Assembly (NCBI GenBank): GCA_964397085.1
Contig: CAYNHH010000011.1
Coordinates: 1-23,537 of the forward strand
DNA: 23,537 nt
DNA from: CAILAD01 sp964397085
Lineage (GTDB): Bacteria > Patescibacteriota > Saccharimonadia > CAILAD01 > BJGX01
Direction of reading: 5' to 3'
The translations under genes were made by a program, and so were the position numbers. Shown piece after piece: positions 13,922 through 22,259 of this stretch. The first letter of the stretch is position 1. Each line of letters starts with the position of its first letter. A model generated the notes under the pieces. It had not been told where the DNA came from. It did no database searches and worked only from the letters and a program-made list of their open reading frames with translations.

Positions 13922-16900
13922 TTATACCTCTTCCGATTCAATTTCTTCTTGTAATTCAGCCTCAGCTAGCACCGCAAAATCATCTTTGTCTTTTGCATCC
14001 GCTAGGTCTACTATCGCCTCACCTTCAGGAAGCTCAGTACCTTCCATGAGCTTGTCATCACCGAGTTCGGTCACTTCTTCGGCTGTTGCCTCTGCAATCA
14101 TATCTTCTGCGTCTATAGGAGAAGAAAGTTCATCTCTTTCAAGGTCTACTGCCAACATTAAGCTTTGTAGTTCTTTCACGAGTACATTGAATGATTCTGG
14201 CACTCTTGGCCCCTTAATGTCTTCACCCTTAATGATTGACTCATAAGCCTTACTTCTACCAATAACATCGTCTGACTTAATGGTTAAGATCTCTTGCAAT
14301 GTATTTGCGGCTCCATATGCTTCAAGAGCCCATACTTCCATTTCACCAAATCGCTGTCCACCCATCTGAGCCTTACCACCGAGTGGTTGCTGGGTAACCA
14401 TAGCGTATGGTCCTGTTGATCGTGCGTGAATCTTATCATCTACCATGTGTTGAAGCTTGAGCATGTATTTCACACCTACAGTAGTTTTATTGGTGAGTGG
14501 CTCACCTGTGAAACCTGAGTACAATTGTGCCTTACCATCTTCTGGAAGACCGGCTTTTTTGAGCTCAGCTTTTATTTCGTCAATACTCACACCATCGAAT
14601 ACTGGGCTAGCTATCTTGTAGCCTAGAGCCTGTGCGGCCCAACCAAGGTGAGTCTCTAATATCTGACCAAGATTCATACGACTACCCACACCAAGAGTAT
14701 TAAGAATAATATCTACCGGTGTACCGTCTTCTAAATGTGGCATGTCTTCAACAGGCATAATTTTTGAAATAACACCTTTGTCACCATGCCGTCCTGCCAT
14801 TTTGTCACCTACTTGAATTTTGCGGAGTTCTGCAATAGATACGTATATCTGTAGAGATACGCCAGCTGACAGGTCGTCGCCATTTTCTCGGCTCAATATT
14901 TTGACGTCAACTACCTTACCAGAGGCACCATTCGGTACACGTAGACTAGTATCTTTTACATCACGAGCTTTTTCACCAAATATTGCCCGTAGGAGTCTTT
15001 CTTCGCTTGATAGTTCAGTCTCACCCTTAGGAGTAATTTTACCTACTAAGATATCGCCTGCACCAACTTCTGNNNNNNNNNNNNNNNNNNNNNNNNNNNN
15101 NNNNNNNNNNNNNNNNNNNNNNNNNNNNNNNNNNNNNNNNNNNNNNNNNNNNNNNNNNNNNNNNNNNNNNNNGTCTCACCCTTAGGAGTAATTTTACCTA
15201 CTAAGATATCGCCTGCACCAACTTCTGCACCAATACGTACTACACCTTCTTCATCAAGATCTTTTAGACTTTCTTCTGATACGTTTGGAATATCTCGGGT
15301 AACCACTTCGGCACCAAGCTTGGTGTCACGAACATCAACATGGTGAGTCTCAATATGAATACTCGTGTAACGATCGTCTTGCACAAGTCTTTGAGAAAGT
15401 ACAATTGCATCCTCAAAGTTGAGGCCATCAAATGGCATAAAAGCCACTACTACGTTTTGTCCAAGGGCAAGTTCACCGGCTTGAGTACTCATACCGTCTG
15501 CTAACACATCACCTTTTTTCACAGTCTGACCAGAAGTTGCAACTGCTTTTTGGTGTATACAACTACCTTGGTTAGAGCGTACAAAATTTGCAAGCTCGTA
15601 TGTCTTTAGACCAAGTTTTTTGTACTTCACAGTAACTGCCTTGGCTGTAGCTGAAACAACTTCACCGTCTTCTGCAGCAACAATTACTTGACCTGAGTCA
15701 ACCGCAACAGTACCTTCAATGCCAGTACCTACCACAGGTGAGTCTGGACGAATTAAGGCGACAGCTTGTCGTTGCATGTTAGCACCCATAAGTGCTCGCT
15801 TTGCATCATCGTGTTCTAAGAATGGTATTAGACTAGCTGAAACACCGACTGTTTGCTTACTAGTAACATCCATATATTCTACTAAATTAGCGTCTTCTTC
15901 ATCAGCTTCACCACCTACACTACGTACCGCAACTCGCGGTTCAATGAAATATCCTTTGTCGTCAGCAGGGGTGTTAGCCTGAGCAATTACTGCCTTTTCT
16001 TCATCTGAAGCATCTAAATATATGACTTCTGTAGTTACGTGAGCTTTCACTGGCACCACATCAATACCCGCTGATGATAGTTTTTTGGCAATTGTAGCAG
16101 TGATAGTGTCACCGGCCTTTACAAGCAGTTGGCCCTTACTATCTTTAAGGGGTTTGCTGGCAATTTCGCCTGCAGCTTTGTCTGGAGTGCAGCTATTAAT
16201 TACTTTGAGGTATGGGCTTTCTAAGAAACCATATTCATTAATGCGTGCATATGTAGCCAAAGTGCTTACTAGACCAATGTTTGGTCCTTCTGGAGTTTCG
16301 ATTGGGCAAATACGACCGTAGTGAGTTCTGTGAACATCACGTACTTCAAATCCAGCACGTTCACGATTGAGACCACCGGGTCCCATGGCGTTCAAGCGAC
16401 GCTTGTGCACGATCTCAGCAAGTGGATTGATTTGATCCATAAATTGGCTGAGTTGGTGAGACGCGAAGAACTCTTTGACACTCGCTACAATTGGACGAAC
16501 ATTCACAAGTTGAGCTGGCATAATAGTTTCTGGGTCAGCTAAGCTCATTCGATCTTTTACGATTCGTTCCATTCGCAAGATTCCGACTCTAAATCGTTGC
16601 TGCATAAGCTCACCCACCATCTTCAAGCGACGATTACCAAGGTGATCGATGTCTTCTGTAGGTGCATTTGAGTTACTCATTCTGATTACTTCTTTTACGA
16701 TAGCAACGAAATCTTCTTTGCGTAAAATGCGGTTTTCAGGAGTATTTTTTACATTTAGACCAAGGCGCTTATTCACTTTATAACGGCCTACTTTTGAGAA
16801 GTCATACCGTTTGTTGTCAAAAAACATACCATCAATAAGACTCTTTGAGTTTTCGACAGTAGCGAGATCGCCTGGGCGAATACGACGATACACTTCCATT

Positions 16901-17592
16901 AAAGCTTCGGCACTTGAGCTACTAGGGTCTTTTGCAATTGTTTCATCAATAAACTTCACTTCACCTGTATCGGTGTCGGCAAAGAGTTCTTTAAGTTCTT
17001 TATCAGATCCGTATCCAAAAGCCCGCAATAATGCGGTAACTGGAATTTTACGTTTTCTATCTATCTTAACGCTCATGACGCCGTTTTGGCCGGTTTCTAT
17101 CTCAAGCCATGCACCACGGTTAGGGATAATTTTGGCACCAAAGTAGCTGGCTGCATTTTCACGTGTGAAAAACACACCAGGGCTACGTACAAGCTGACTT
17201 ACTACAACACGTTCGACACCATTGATAATAAACGTACCGCGCTCTGTCATAATAGGATAATCACCCAAGAATATCTCTTGAGTTTTTATTTCACCAGTTT
17301 CTTTGTTGAGGAGTTCGGCTGTAACTTTGAGTGAGGCTTCGAAGCTAAGGTTTTTTTCTTTAGTTTGAGCTTCATCAAATTTTGGCACTTCGTAGTGATA
17401 ATCTTTAAAACTCAGAGCGTATCTTTTGCCGGTGAAGTCTTCAATAGGTGATACTTCAGCGAATAGTTCTTGGAGGCCTTCATCGACAAACCAATTGTAA
17501 GCATCAGTTTGAATTTTAATTAGATTTGGTAAGCCTAGTAACTCTTTGTTTTGATGTAAAAAAACGCGTTTTTGAACAGGGGTTTTCGCCAT
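13922..17592 (-). CDS. rpoB: DNA-directed RNA polymerase beta subunit (interrupted only by an assembly gap)
   Basis: Core polymerase subunit. A 100-N gap at 15073-15172 splits it, but the 55 bases on each side of the gap are identical. Removing the N run and one copy gives 3516 nt, exactly 1172 codons, so the gene is intact at 1171 aa. Landmarks are the rifampicin-pocket region (QLSQFMDQINPLAEIVHKRR), RDVHRTHYGRICPIETPEGPNIGL, GKITPKGE joining TELSSEERLLRAIFGEKA, and the C-terminal GGKAQMGGQRFGEMEVWALEAYGA, followed by an extended acidic tail. Position 531 (E. coli numbering) is Asn, codon 16390-16392. Start at 17592; AGGAG lies 12 nt upstream and may be sequestered in a hairpin. Confidence 0.97.
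15018..15072. repeat. 55-bp artefactual duplicate, copy 1 (left of gap)
   Basis: Identical to 15173-15227 over exactly 55 bases, directly abutting the N run. Best explained as overlapping contig ends that were scaffolded instead of merged. Confidence 0.9.
15073..15172. other. Assembly gap (100 N) inside rpoB
   Basis: Exactly 100 N, a default unknown-gap length. The duplicated flanks imply a negative true gap (a 55-base overlap), and no sequence is actually missing from rpoB. Confidence 0.95.
15173..15227. repeat. 55-bp artefactual duplicate, copy 2 (right of gap)
   Basis: Second copy of the 55 bases at 15018-15072. It encodes the beta-subunit segment ending GDILVGKITPKGE, present once in homologues. 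Confidence 0.9.
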
Positions 17593-17604
17593 ATTTCCCA
17601 GTCT

Positions 17605-17635
17605 CTCCTATTATAGTTGGTGTGCCGAACAGGAG
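17605..17635 (-). promoter_or_regulatory. SD-sequestering hairpin of rpoB
   Basis: In the minus-strand transcript CTCCTGTT can pair with AATAGGAG over 8 bp (one G-U), hiding the only good Shine-Dalgarno of rpoB (AGGAG, 17605-17609). The loop is about 15 nt. This suggests translational control; no ligand is evident. Confidence 0.45.
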
Positions 17636-17651
17636 GTTTTTCTAAACTGAC

Positions 17652-17694
17652 AAAAAACCGGTAACCCAAATATCTTTGAGTATACAAACCGGTT
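17652..17694 (-). terminator. Terminator-like hairpin in the rpoB leader
   Basis: Minus strand AACCGGT-25-nt loop-ACCGGTT followed by TTTTG (six T in all); the loop can form CAAA-gata-TTTG. It lies between the promoter at 17726-17755 and rpoB, so it can both end mfs readthrough and attenuate rpoB. Confidence 0.55.
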
Positions 17695-17725
17695 GAAGAG
17701 TTTAAGCGTCCTCTGTATGAGTACT

Positions 17726-17755
17726 ATCTTATCTTGAAAATCTGTCTTGTGTCAA
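17726..17755 (-). promoter_or_regulatory. Promoter of the rpoB operon, overlapping the MFS stop codon
   Basis: Minus strand perfect TTGACA (17750-17755), 18-nt spacer, TAAGAT (17726-17731). The TGA stop of the MFS gene is inside the -35. The leader is about 125 nt. Confidence 0.75.
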
Positions 17756-18996
17756 GTACTTTTTAGGTGTAACTTTGCAAAAGTTTTGTATTGGAATATT
17801 CCGTAAATACCTATTAGTACTCCAGAGGCAGTTAATACCTTGAGTGGACTTACGAGATCTGCAGTAATTCCTGCAAGCAGAACCGGTAGTATTGCAGCGA
17901 CATTCATCATCATATTGAGGGTGCCAAATATCTTTCCTCTGGCCTCGTCGGTTGAATTTAACTGCAATAATGTCTGGGCAGACACACTCACCAGGCCATT
18001 TGCTATGCCAAGAGTGAGAGAAATGCCTGCCACAATCAAGCTAAAAAACTGTAAATTGTGAAGGGCAGGTACAAAACTCAAGCTTATTAGCATTATTGAG
18101 GCAATAACGATTCCAACATTAATAATTGCAGTCTTGCTTATATGCTTGAAGAATTGACCTACGAGTATGGCGCCTATTACCATACCTACTGCCGCCGGTA
18201 CGATAAGAAAGACACTTACTTGGGTCAGGCTTTTTCCAAACACCAGCAGCGCAATAGCCGGGGCTAACACCGCGAGCACCCCAAGCATTGCCTGTCCAAT
18301 TGTAAGATTTACTATAGGAAAGATTAGTCTTGGATTAGTGACTATCTGAGTAAAGCTTGTACGAATTGTAGAAAACACTTCTTTATTGATTTCTTTGATA
18401 GGCTTAGTGGACGCCTCAGCACGCATGCTTGGTAGCCCTATACAGAGCACTGCAGCAATAATAAATGCTGCAGAGGTAACATAATAGACAGAACTTGGTC
18501 CCCAGAGAGCAACGATTGGTCCGGCTAGGCTGTAGCCAAGTACAAAGGAGCTATATAGAGTAAACAAGAAAAGAGAGTTGGCACTAAGAAAGTCTGATTT
18601 TTTCACAATTCGAGGCAAGGCTGCACCTTCTGCAGGTGTGAAGAACTGTGAAAATATCGAGATAGCAAACACTAGTAAGTAGACCAGTATAAGGTTACTC
18701 TCTAGGAATAGAAAACCTAATACTAGTATTGCTCGGGCAACATTAGTGATAATAAGGACTTTTTTTCTATCCCAATGATCGACGTACGCGCCGGCTAGTA
18801 CCGCAAATATTACCGATGGAATACCAAAGGCTAGAATCAGCAAGCTTACTGCAATATTGGCGTATGGTGTTTGGGCGGCCAAATCATACACACGAATAAT
18901 CAACGCAAAATTTAGTAAGTTGGCCGCAAGCTGACTGGTGAGCTGAGCAAACCAAATTTTTAGAAAATTAGTGTTTCGGAGTACAGACGAATACAT
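17752..18996 (-). CDS. Major facilitator superfamily transporter (MFS_3-like exporter), 414 aa
   Basis: Polytopic inner-membrane carrier with about 12 hydrophobic segments over 414 aa. The cytoplasmic loop after helix 2 carries the MFS A-motif as GAYVDHWDRKKVLI. FFTPAEGAALPRIVKKSDFLSANSLF after helix 4 is typical of the drug/macrolide-efflux (MefA-like, EntS-like) branch, so an exporter of small hydrophobic compounds is most likely; the substrate is unknown. It starts at 18996, 18 nt after the clpP stop, with a weak AAGAA ribosome site, so it is probably cotranscribed with clpP. Its stop codon overlaps the rpoB promoter. The pairing with clpP is probably compaction, not function. Confidence 0.9.
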   Translation of the reverse strand: MYSSVLRNTNFLKIWFAQLTSQLAANLLNFALIIRVYDLAAQTPYANIAVSLLILAFGIPSVIFAVLAGAYVDHWDRKKVLIITNVARAILVLGFLFLESNLILVYLLVFAISIFSQFFTPAEGAALPRIVKKSDFLSANSLFLFTLYSSFVLGYSLAGPIVALWGPSSVYYVTSAAFIIAAVLCIGLPSMRAEASTKPIKEINKEVFSTIRTSFTQIVTNPRLIFPIVNLTIGQAMLGVLAVLAPAIALLVFGKSLTQVSVFLIVPAAVGMVIGAILVGQFFKHISKTAIINVGIVIASIMLISLSFVPALHNLQFFSLIVAGISLTLGIANGLVSVSAQTLLQLNSTDEARGKIFGTLNMMMNVAAILPVLLAGITADLVSPLKVLTASGVLIGIYGIFQYKTFAKLHLKST

Positions 18997-19014
18997 ATTT
19001 GTTCTTAATTATTA

Positions 19015-19635
19015 CTACTTAGATTTAATTGGCTTTTTCTCTACCACTTCATCAACCAAGCCATATTTCTTAGCTTCATCCGCTGCGAGCCAAAAATCAC
19101 GATCACTATCAGAAGAGATTTTCTCGAGTTTTTGACCAGTTTTTTGAGCTAATATTTGATTGAGCTTGTGGCGAATTTTGATAATCTCATTGGCGGTAAT
19201 CTCAATATCTGAGGCAGTTCCACTAAAGCCGCCACTGGGCTGATGAATCATTACACGGCTATTGGGGAGCGAAAATCGCTTACCAGGCTCACCACAAGCG
19301 AGCAGAAATGCACCCATGCTTGCTGCCATACCTACGCATATTGTACTCACATCTGGAGTAATGTGTTGCATCGTATCATAAATTGCCAAACCAGCAGTCA
19401 CGCTTCCGCCTGGGCTATTGATGTACAGACTAATGTCTGCACTTGGGTCTTCGCTCTGCAAGAAAAGCAGCTGTGCAATCACAAGATTGGCTACCGTGTC
19501 ATCTATTTCGGTACCCAGGAAGATAATGCGTTCTTTGAGCAAACGAGAGTATATGTCATAGGCTCGCTCACCACCTTGGGTCTTTTCAATTACAGTTGGG
19601 ATCAAAATTGAGTTAGAAATGTTGTTTGTAGTCAT
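19015..19635 (-). CDS. clpP: ATP-dependent Clp protease proteolytic subunit
   Basis: Serine protease that forms a 14-mer chamber docked to ClpX/ClpC. The 206-aa product has the catalytic Ser106 in VGMAASMGAFLL, His131 in MIHQPSGG, and Asp180 by alignment in DSDRDFWLAADEA. The YINSPGGSVTAGLAIYDTM substrate-strand region is intact. Start at 19635, with only a weak TAGG ribosome site. It follows tig, a common bacterial order (tig-clpP-clpX), but clpX is not next; an MFS gene is. It has its own promoter. Confidence 0.97.
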   Translation of the reverse strand: MTTNNISNSILIPTVIEKTQGGERAYDIYSRLLKERIIFLGTEIDDTVANLVIAQLLFLQSEDPSADISLYINSPGGSVTAGLAIYDTMQHITPDVSTICVGMAASMGAFLLACGEPGKRFSLPNSRVMIHQPSGGFSGTASDIEITANEIIKIRHKLNQILAQKTGQKLEKISSDSDRDFWLAADEAKKYGLVDEVVEKKPIKSK

Positions 19636-19703
19636 AGTGCCTATTTTAACATACTCAAGCTACTCGCCTGAATAATATCCGCCTATTTTCTCGCTTAAAT
19701 AAT

Positions 19704-19732
19704 AAGATATGTTTGAGATATTGATTTTTCAA
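19704..19732 (-). promoter_or_regulatory. Promoter of clpP
   Basis: Minus strand TTGAAA (19727-19732), exact 17-nt spacer, TATCTT (19704-19709). Leader about 60 nt. Confidence 0.6.
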
Positions 19733-19815
19733 ACCATGCAATTTAGAGGGGGAGACAGGTCATTTAAATTTACAAGCATATATATCGAAAGGGGAGTTAT
19801 CACAAAAAATAGGGA

Positions 19816-19851
19816 AGTAGGGGAGAGACTTCTCTCCTCTACTCTTTTTTT
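19816..19851. terminator. Terminator between tig and clpP, stronger on the plus strand
   Basis: AGTAGGGGAGAGA / TCTCTCCTCTACT, a 13-bp stem with one G-U pair. On the plus strand it is followed by C and seven T; on the minus strand the T-run comes after a 5-nt offset. It must serve tig, but its polarity also suits an unannotated plus-strand RNA. Confidence 0.7.
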
Positions 19852-19865
19852 ATAAAAAACTTTGG

Positions 19866-21143
19866 CTACTTTACTGCTGCGTCAGCTAAAACGGTAACTG
19901 CCTTGGTGGTCAGTAAATGATTTCGCAAGTCAGATTTGAAATGATCGTGAGACAACTCCTCTTGCATCTTGGGGTCTGTATAGTGGCTCTTCATATGCAT
20001 GAGTTCTGCATCAACCTCTGCATCAGTTACGGTAATTTTTTCTTGTTCAATAATATGTCTGAGCAGCAAACCGAGTTTTACTCGCTTTTCAGCTTCAGTT
20101 TTTAGTGTTGCAGCAAACTCTTCTGGTTTTTGGCCCTGAAGTTGTAGATACTTTTCTAGATCCAAACCGCTATTTTTGAGATTATCTTCTGTTTCAGCAC
20201 GTAATCTTTCAATTTGTTCTTCTACCAATGTTTCTGGCACTGCAAAGTCAGCGAGCTTGACTGCGGCTTCGAGTACTTCGTTCTCAAATTGCTTGTTGGT
20301 TTCGGCAGCTTTGTTTTGCTCAATACTTTTTTTGACTTCTTCTTTAAGACTCTTGAGGTCCTGAACAGGTCCTACAGTCTTTGCCCAAGCATCATTGAGT
20401 TCTGGAAGCTCGGCCGTACTAATTTCGTGAATTGTCACAGTAAACTCTACGTCTTTACCAGATAAATCTTTGGCGTGATAGTCTTTAGGGAAAGTCACAG
20501 TGAAGGTCTTGGTAGCACCGGCTTTGAGACCCAGCATATTGTCTTCAAACCCAGGTATAAAACTTCCTTCGCCAATTGTCATGACATGCCCTGTTGCACT
20601 TGCGCCTTCTACGGGTTTGCCAGCTCGCACCCCAGCAAAGTCAAATTTTACTTCATCACCGTTTTTGATACCGCTCTTACTAGGTGTCTTCGTAGCACCC
20701 TGCTTGCGTAAGTTTTCGAGAGTTTCGTTTATCTCCTTAGCATCAACTTTCACCTCTGGCTTCTTTACTTTGAGCTTTTTTAGATCAAGTGTTATCTCTG
20801 GCATGATTGGAGCAACAGCTTCAAACTCTACTTCTGTATAGGGTACAAATTTTTTGAGTGAGATCTTCGGACTTGCGATTGTATCAAGCTTGAGCTCACG
20901 AGCAGCTTTAGTATATGCATGCATTATTACTTCTTCGAGCACTTCGGCTTGTACTCGTTGCTCACCGAGTTCGCGCTCAGCAATTTTATCTGGCACATTA
21001 CCAGGTCTAAAACCATCAACTTTAAGATCTTTTTTGAGTCTTTTTAATACCGACTTCTTATATGGGTCAATAAACTCTGCATCTGCAGTGATTAATAGTG
21101 TGGCTTCAGTTTTGGTAGTTTTGGATAGTTTGTGTGTAATCAT
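19866..21143 (-). CDS. tig: Trigger factor (ribosome-associated chaperone)
   Basis: Binds at the ribosomal exit tunnel and shields nascent chains. 425 aa, full length. The N-terminal ribosome-binding signature appears as VDGFRPGNVPDKIAERELG (about 42-60). The FKBP-type domain is at about 160-240 (GDEVKFDFAGVRAGKPVEGASATGHVMTIGEGSFIPGFEDNMLGLKAG). The long helical C-terminal arm is rich in Lys/Glu and ends VTVLADAAVK. Start at 21143; no Shine-Dalgarno, with a TACAAT 9 nt upstream, so a near-leaderless mRNA is likely. It is transcribed separately from clpP. Confidence 0.95.
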   Translation of the reverse strand: MITHKLSKTTKTEATLLITADAEFIDPYKKSVLKRLKKDLKVDGFRPGNVPDKIAERELGEQRVQAEVLEEVIMHAYTKAARELKLDTIASPKISLKKFVPYTEVEFEAVAPIMPEITLDLKKLKVKKPEVKVDAKEINETLENLRKQGATKTPSKSGIKNGDEVKFDFAGVRAGKPVEGASATGHVMTIGEGSFIPGFEDNMLGLKAGATKTFTVTFPKDYHAKDLSGKDVEFTVTIHEISTAELPELNDAWAKTVGPVQDLKSLKEEVKKSIEQNKAAETNKQFENEVLEAAVKLADFAVPETLVEEQIERLRAETEDNLKNSGLDLEKYLQLQGQKPEEFAATLKTEAEKRVKLGLLLRHIIEQEKITVTDAEVDAELMHMKSHYTDPKMQEELSHDHFKSDLRNHLLTTKAVTVLADAAVK

Positions 21144-21144
21144 A

Positions 21145-21164
21145 ATCTGGTTATTGTACCAGAT
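21145..21164 (-). promoter_or_regulatory. tig extended -10 within an inverted repeat
   Basis: Minus strand TGGTACAAT (TG-N-TACAAT; hexamer 21153-21158) lies inside ATCTGGT-6 nt-ACCAGAT. A repressor bound here would block initiation; alternatively the repeat is incidental. Confidence 0.45.
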
Positions 21165-21184
21165 GTTTTTTGATTTTTCTATAT

Positions 21185-21211
21185 AAAAACCCCAACCATT
21201 ACTGGTTGGGG
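21185..21211 (-). terminator. Terminator of the 164-aa gene
   Basis: Minus strand CCCCAACCA-gtaa-TGGTTGGGG followed by TTTTTAT, a perfect 9-bp stem. Confidence 0.9.
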
Positions 21212-21226
21212 CAAAAGAACGAAAGA

Positions 21227-21721
21227 CTAAGAGGCCAGGTAGTTCTCTCTTGAATCGATAGGACGATCAACTGGATACCAGTACACATCGTCAGCCGAAC
21301 GAGACCAATCTCTGCTGTTTCTGCGCAATTTCGCCAATGTGGCGGCATCCGTGATAACAAGAATTTGCTTCTTGCTTGTGCCAAGCTTCTTCAGCTTCTC
21401 AACAAGCATCAGGTAGAGCATGGTCTTGTCGAGAGTAAGACTAAAAGGTACAGTCCATGCGGCATTGCCTTCGTACTTATTGCGAATTTCTGCTTGAATT
21501 TCTTTTGACGAGCTATAGCAATACCAAACTTCATCAATATCTGTTGCCCAACCAAATTTTGTAGGAATTGAAGCTCCATCCAACACTTCACCTGAGACCA
21601 ACACAACACGAGGCGACAAATACTCGAAATAGAAGTTACGAGGACGATTTGCTCTCTTCACAGCAAGCTTGGTTGTTACTACCAGCGCAGTGAGCGCAAC
21701 TGCAACCTTCTTGAATGTCAT
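21227..21721 (-). CDS. Hypothetical membrane-anchored or exported protein, 164 aa
   Basis: Function not recognised. Start at 21721 (MTFKKVAVAL), with AGAGGA about 6 nt upstream; the upstream in-frame GTG at 21736 would be in the ribosome site. Residues 5-20 (KVAVALTALVVTTKLAVK) form a short hydrophobic helix between lysines, a signal anchor or signal peptide without a clear cleavage or lipobox. The rest is a mixed alpha/beta domain: RVVLVSGEVLDGASIPTKFGWATDIDEVWYCYSS, then LTLDKTMLYLMLVEKLKKLGTSKKQILVITDAATLAKL. The alternation of strand (ILVITD) and helix suggests a Rossmann-like or nucleotide-like fold, but no catalytic motif is visible. It ends in an intrinsic terminator. Confidence 0.75.
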   Translation of the reverse strand: MTFKKVAVALTALVVTTKLAVKRANRPRNFYFEYLSPRVVLVSGEVLDGASIPTKFGWATDIDEVWYCYSSSKEIQAEIRNKYEGNAAWTVPFSLTLDKTMLYLMLVEKLKKLGTSKKQILVITDAATLAKLRRNSRDWSRSADDVYWYPVDRPIDSRENYLAS

Positions 21722-21790
21722 TTCTTGTCCTCTCACTTGGTGCTATAACGCAACGATATTACCATTTATTCTTTTTTTAGTAAAGAATAA

Positions 21791-21808
21791 CCCCTCATTT
21801 CTGAGGGG
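21791..21808 (-). terminator. Terminator of the small acidic gene
   Basis: Minus strand CCCCTCA-gaaa-TGAGGGG followed by TTATTCTTT. The 7-bp stem begins 2 nt after the stop; the T-tract is imperfect. Confidence 0.65.
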
Positions 21809-21810
21809 AA

Positions 21811-22050
21811 TCACGATCTGTACTTATCAGCTTGCATCGCTTCGTTAATCTTACGTGCCTGTATTGCTCTAAGCTTGATCTCACGACAGTATTGAATCTG
21901 TAAGTAGCAGTGTCGCATCATAGGGTCATCAAAGTAGTCTTCACCCAGTGACAAGAACTTGTCATACAAATCTTCATCAAGACGAGGAAAGAAATCATCA
22001 TCATTTATTCTGTCATCACGAAATTGTTTCATCTTCTCCCCCGCATTCAT
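21811..22050 (-). CDS. Hypothetical small protein, 79 aa
   Basis: Function not recognised. Two starts are possible: the ATG at 22050 (AAAAGG 6 nt upstream) or the ATG at 22032 (MKQFRDD, with GGGGGAG only 3 nt upstream). The product is acidic at first (DDRINDDDFFPRLDEDLYDKF, LGEDYFDDP) and basic and helical at the end (CREIKLRAIQARKINEAMQADKYRS). Aromatic residues are frequent; no membrane segment. The start overlaps the end of the preceding gap-interrupted ORF in another frame, indicating translational coupling. It is downstream of the attenuator-like leader at 22259-22396. Confidence 0.65.
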   Translation of the reverse strand: MNAGEKMKQFRDDRINDDDFFPRLDEDLYDKFLSLGEDYFDDPMMRHCYLQIQYCREIKLRAIQARKINEAMQADKYRS

Positions 22051-22088
22051 CCAGGGCCTTTTCAAAAATTCTCAGAATCTGATCGGGG
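22016..22088 (-). CDS. C-terminal end of a small gene hidden by the assembly gap
   Basis: Reading out of the gap, the frame PDQILRIFEKALDECGGEDE runs to a TGA at 22016, overlapping the start of the next gene. On the far side of the gap the minus strand ends in AAAGGGGAGA (22189-22198), an excellent Shine-Dalgarno, so the start codon should lie within the missing bases. The whole gene is therefore probably short, and its length depends on the true gap size. Function unknown. It would be the first gene controlled by the leader at 22259-22396. Confidence 0.5.
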
Positions 22089-22188
22089 NNNNNNNNNNNN
22101 NNNNNNNNNNNNNNNNNNNNNNNNNNNNNNNNNNNNNNNNNNNNNNNNNNNNNNNNNNNNNNNNNNNNNNNNNNNNNNNNNNNNNNNN
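22089..22188. other. Assembly gap (100 N)
   Basis: Default-length gap. Unlike the rpoB gap, the flanks are not duplicated, so real sequence of unknown length is missing, including the start of a small gene. Confidence 0.95.
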
Positions 22189-22214
22189 TCTCCCCTTTGG
22201 TTGAAGGTACTCGA

Positions 22215-22239
22215 TTGGCCTTGGATGTTCCAAGACCAA
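22215..22239 (-). promoter_or_regulatory. Leader hairpin upstream of the gap gene
   Basis: Minus strand TTGGTCTTGGA-aca-TCCAAGGCCAA, an 11-bp stem with one G-U, between the attenuator terminator and the Shine-Dalgarno. No T-tract follows; it may stabilise the 5' end of read-through mRNA. Confidence 0.4.
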
Positions 22240-22259
22240 TATAAATATCTTCGCTAATT

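Noticed and set aside
13918..13941. Longer rpoC start overlapping the end of rpoB
   Set aside because: The ATG at 13917 has GAGG at proper spacing and gives the expected N-terminus.
15018..15227. 55-bp direct repeat as a true duplication or mobile-element target site
   Set aside because: It abuts a 100-N gap exactly, and collapsing it restores rpoB.
17610..17615. Perfect TATAAT just before the rpoB Shine-Dalgarno as the main promoter
   Set aside because: No -35 at 16-18 nt, and initiation would remove the AGGAG ribosome site; the upstream TTGACA/TAAGAT pair is better.
19736..19855. 39-codon plus ORF through the tig-clpP spacer
   Set aside because: It reads through the terminator hairpin and its T-tract, has no Shine-Dalgarno, and has low-complexity Gly/Arg/Glu content from the purine-rich repeats.
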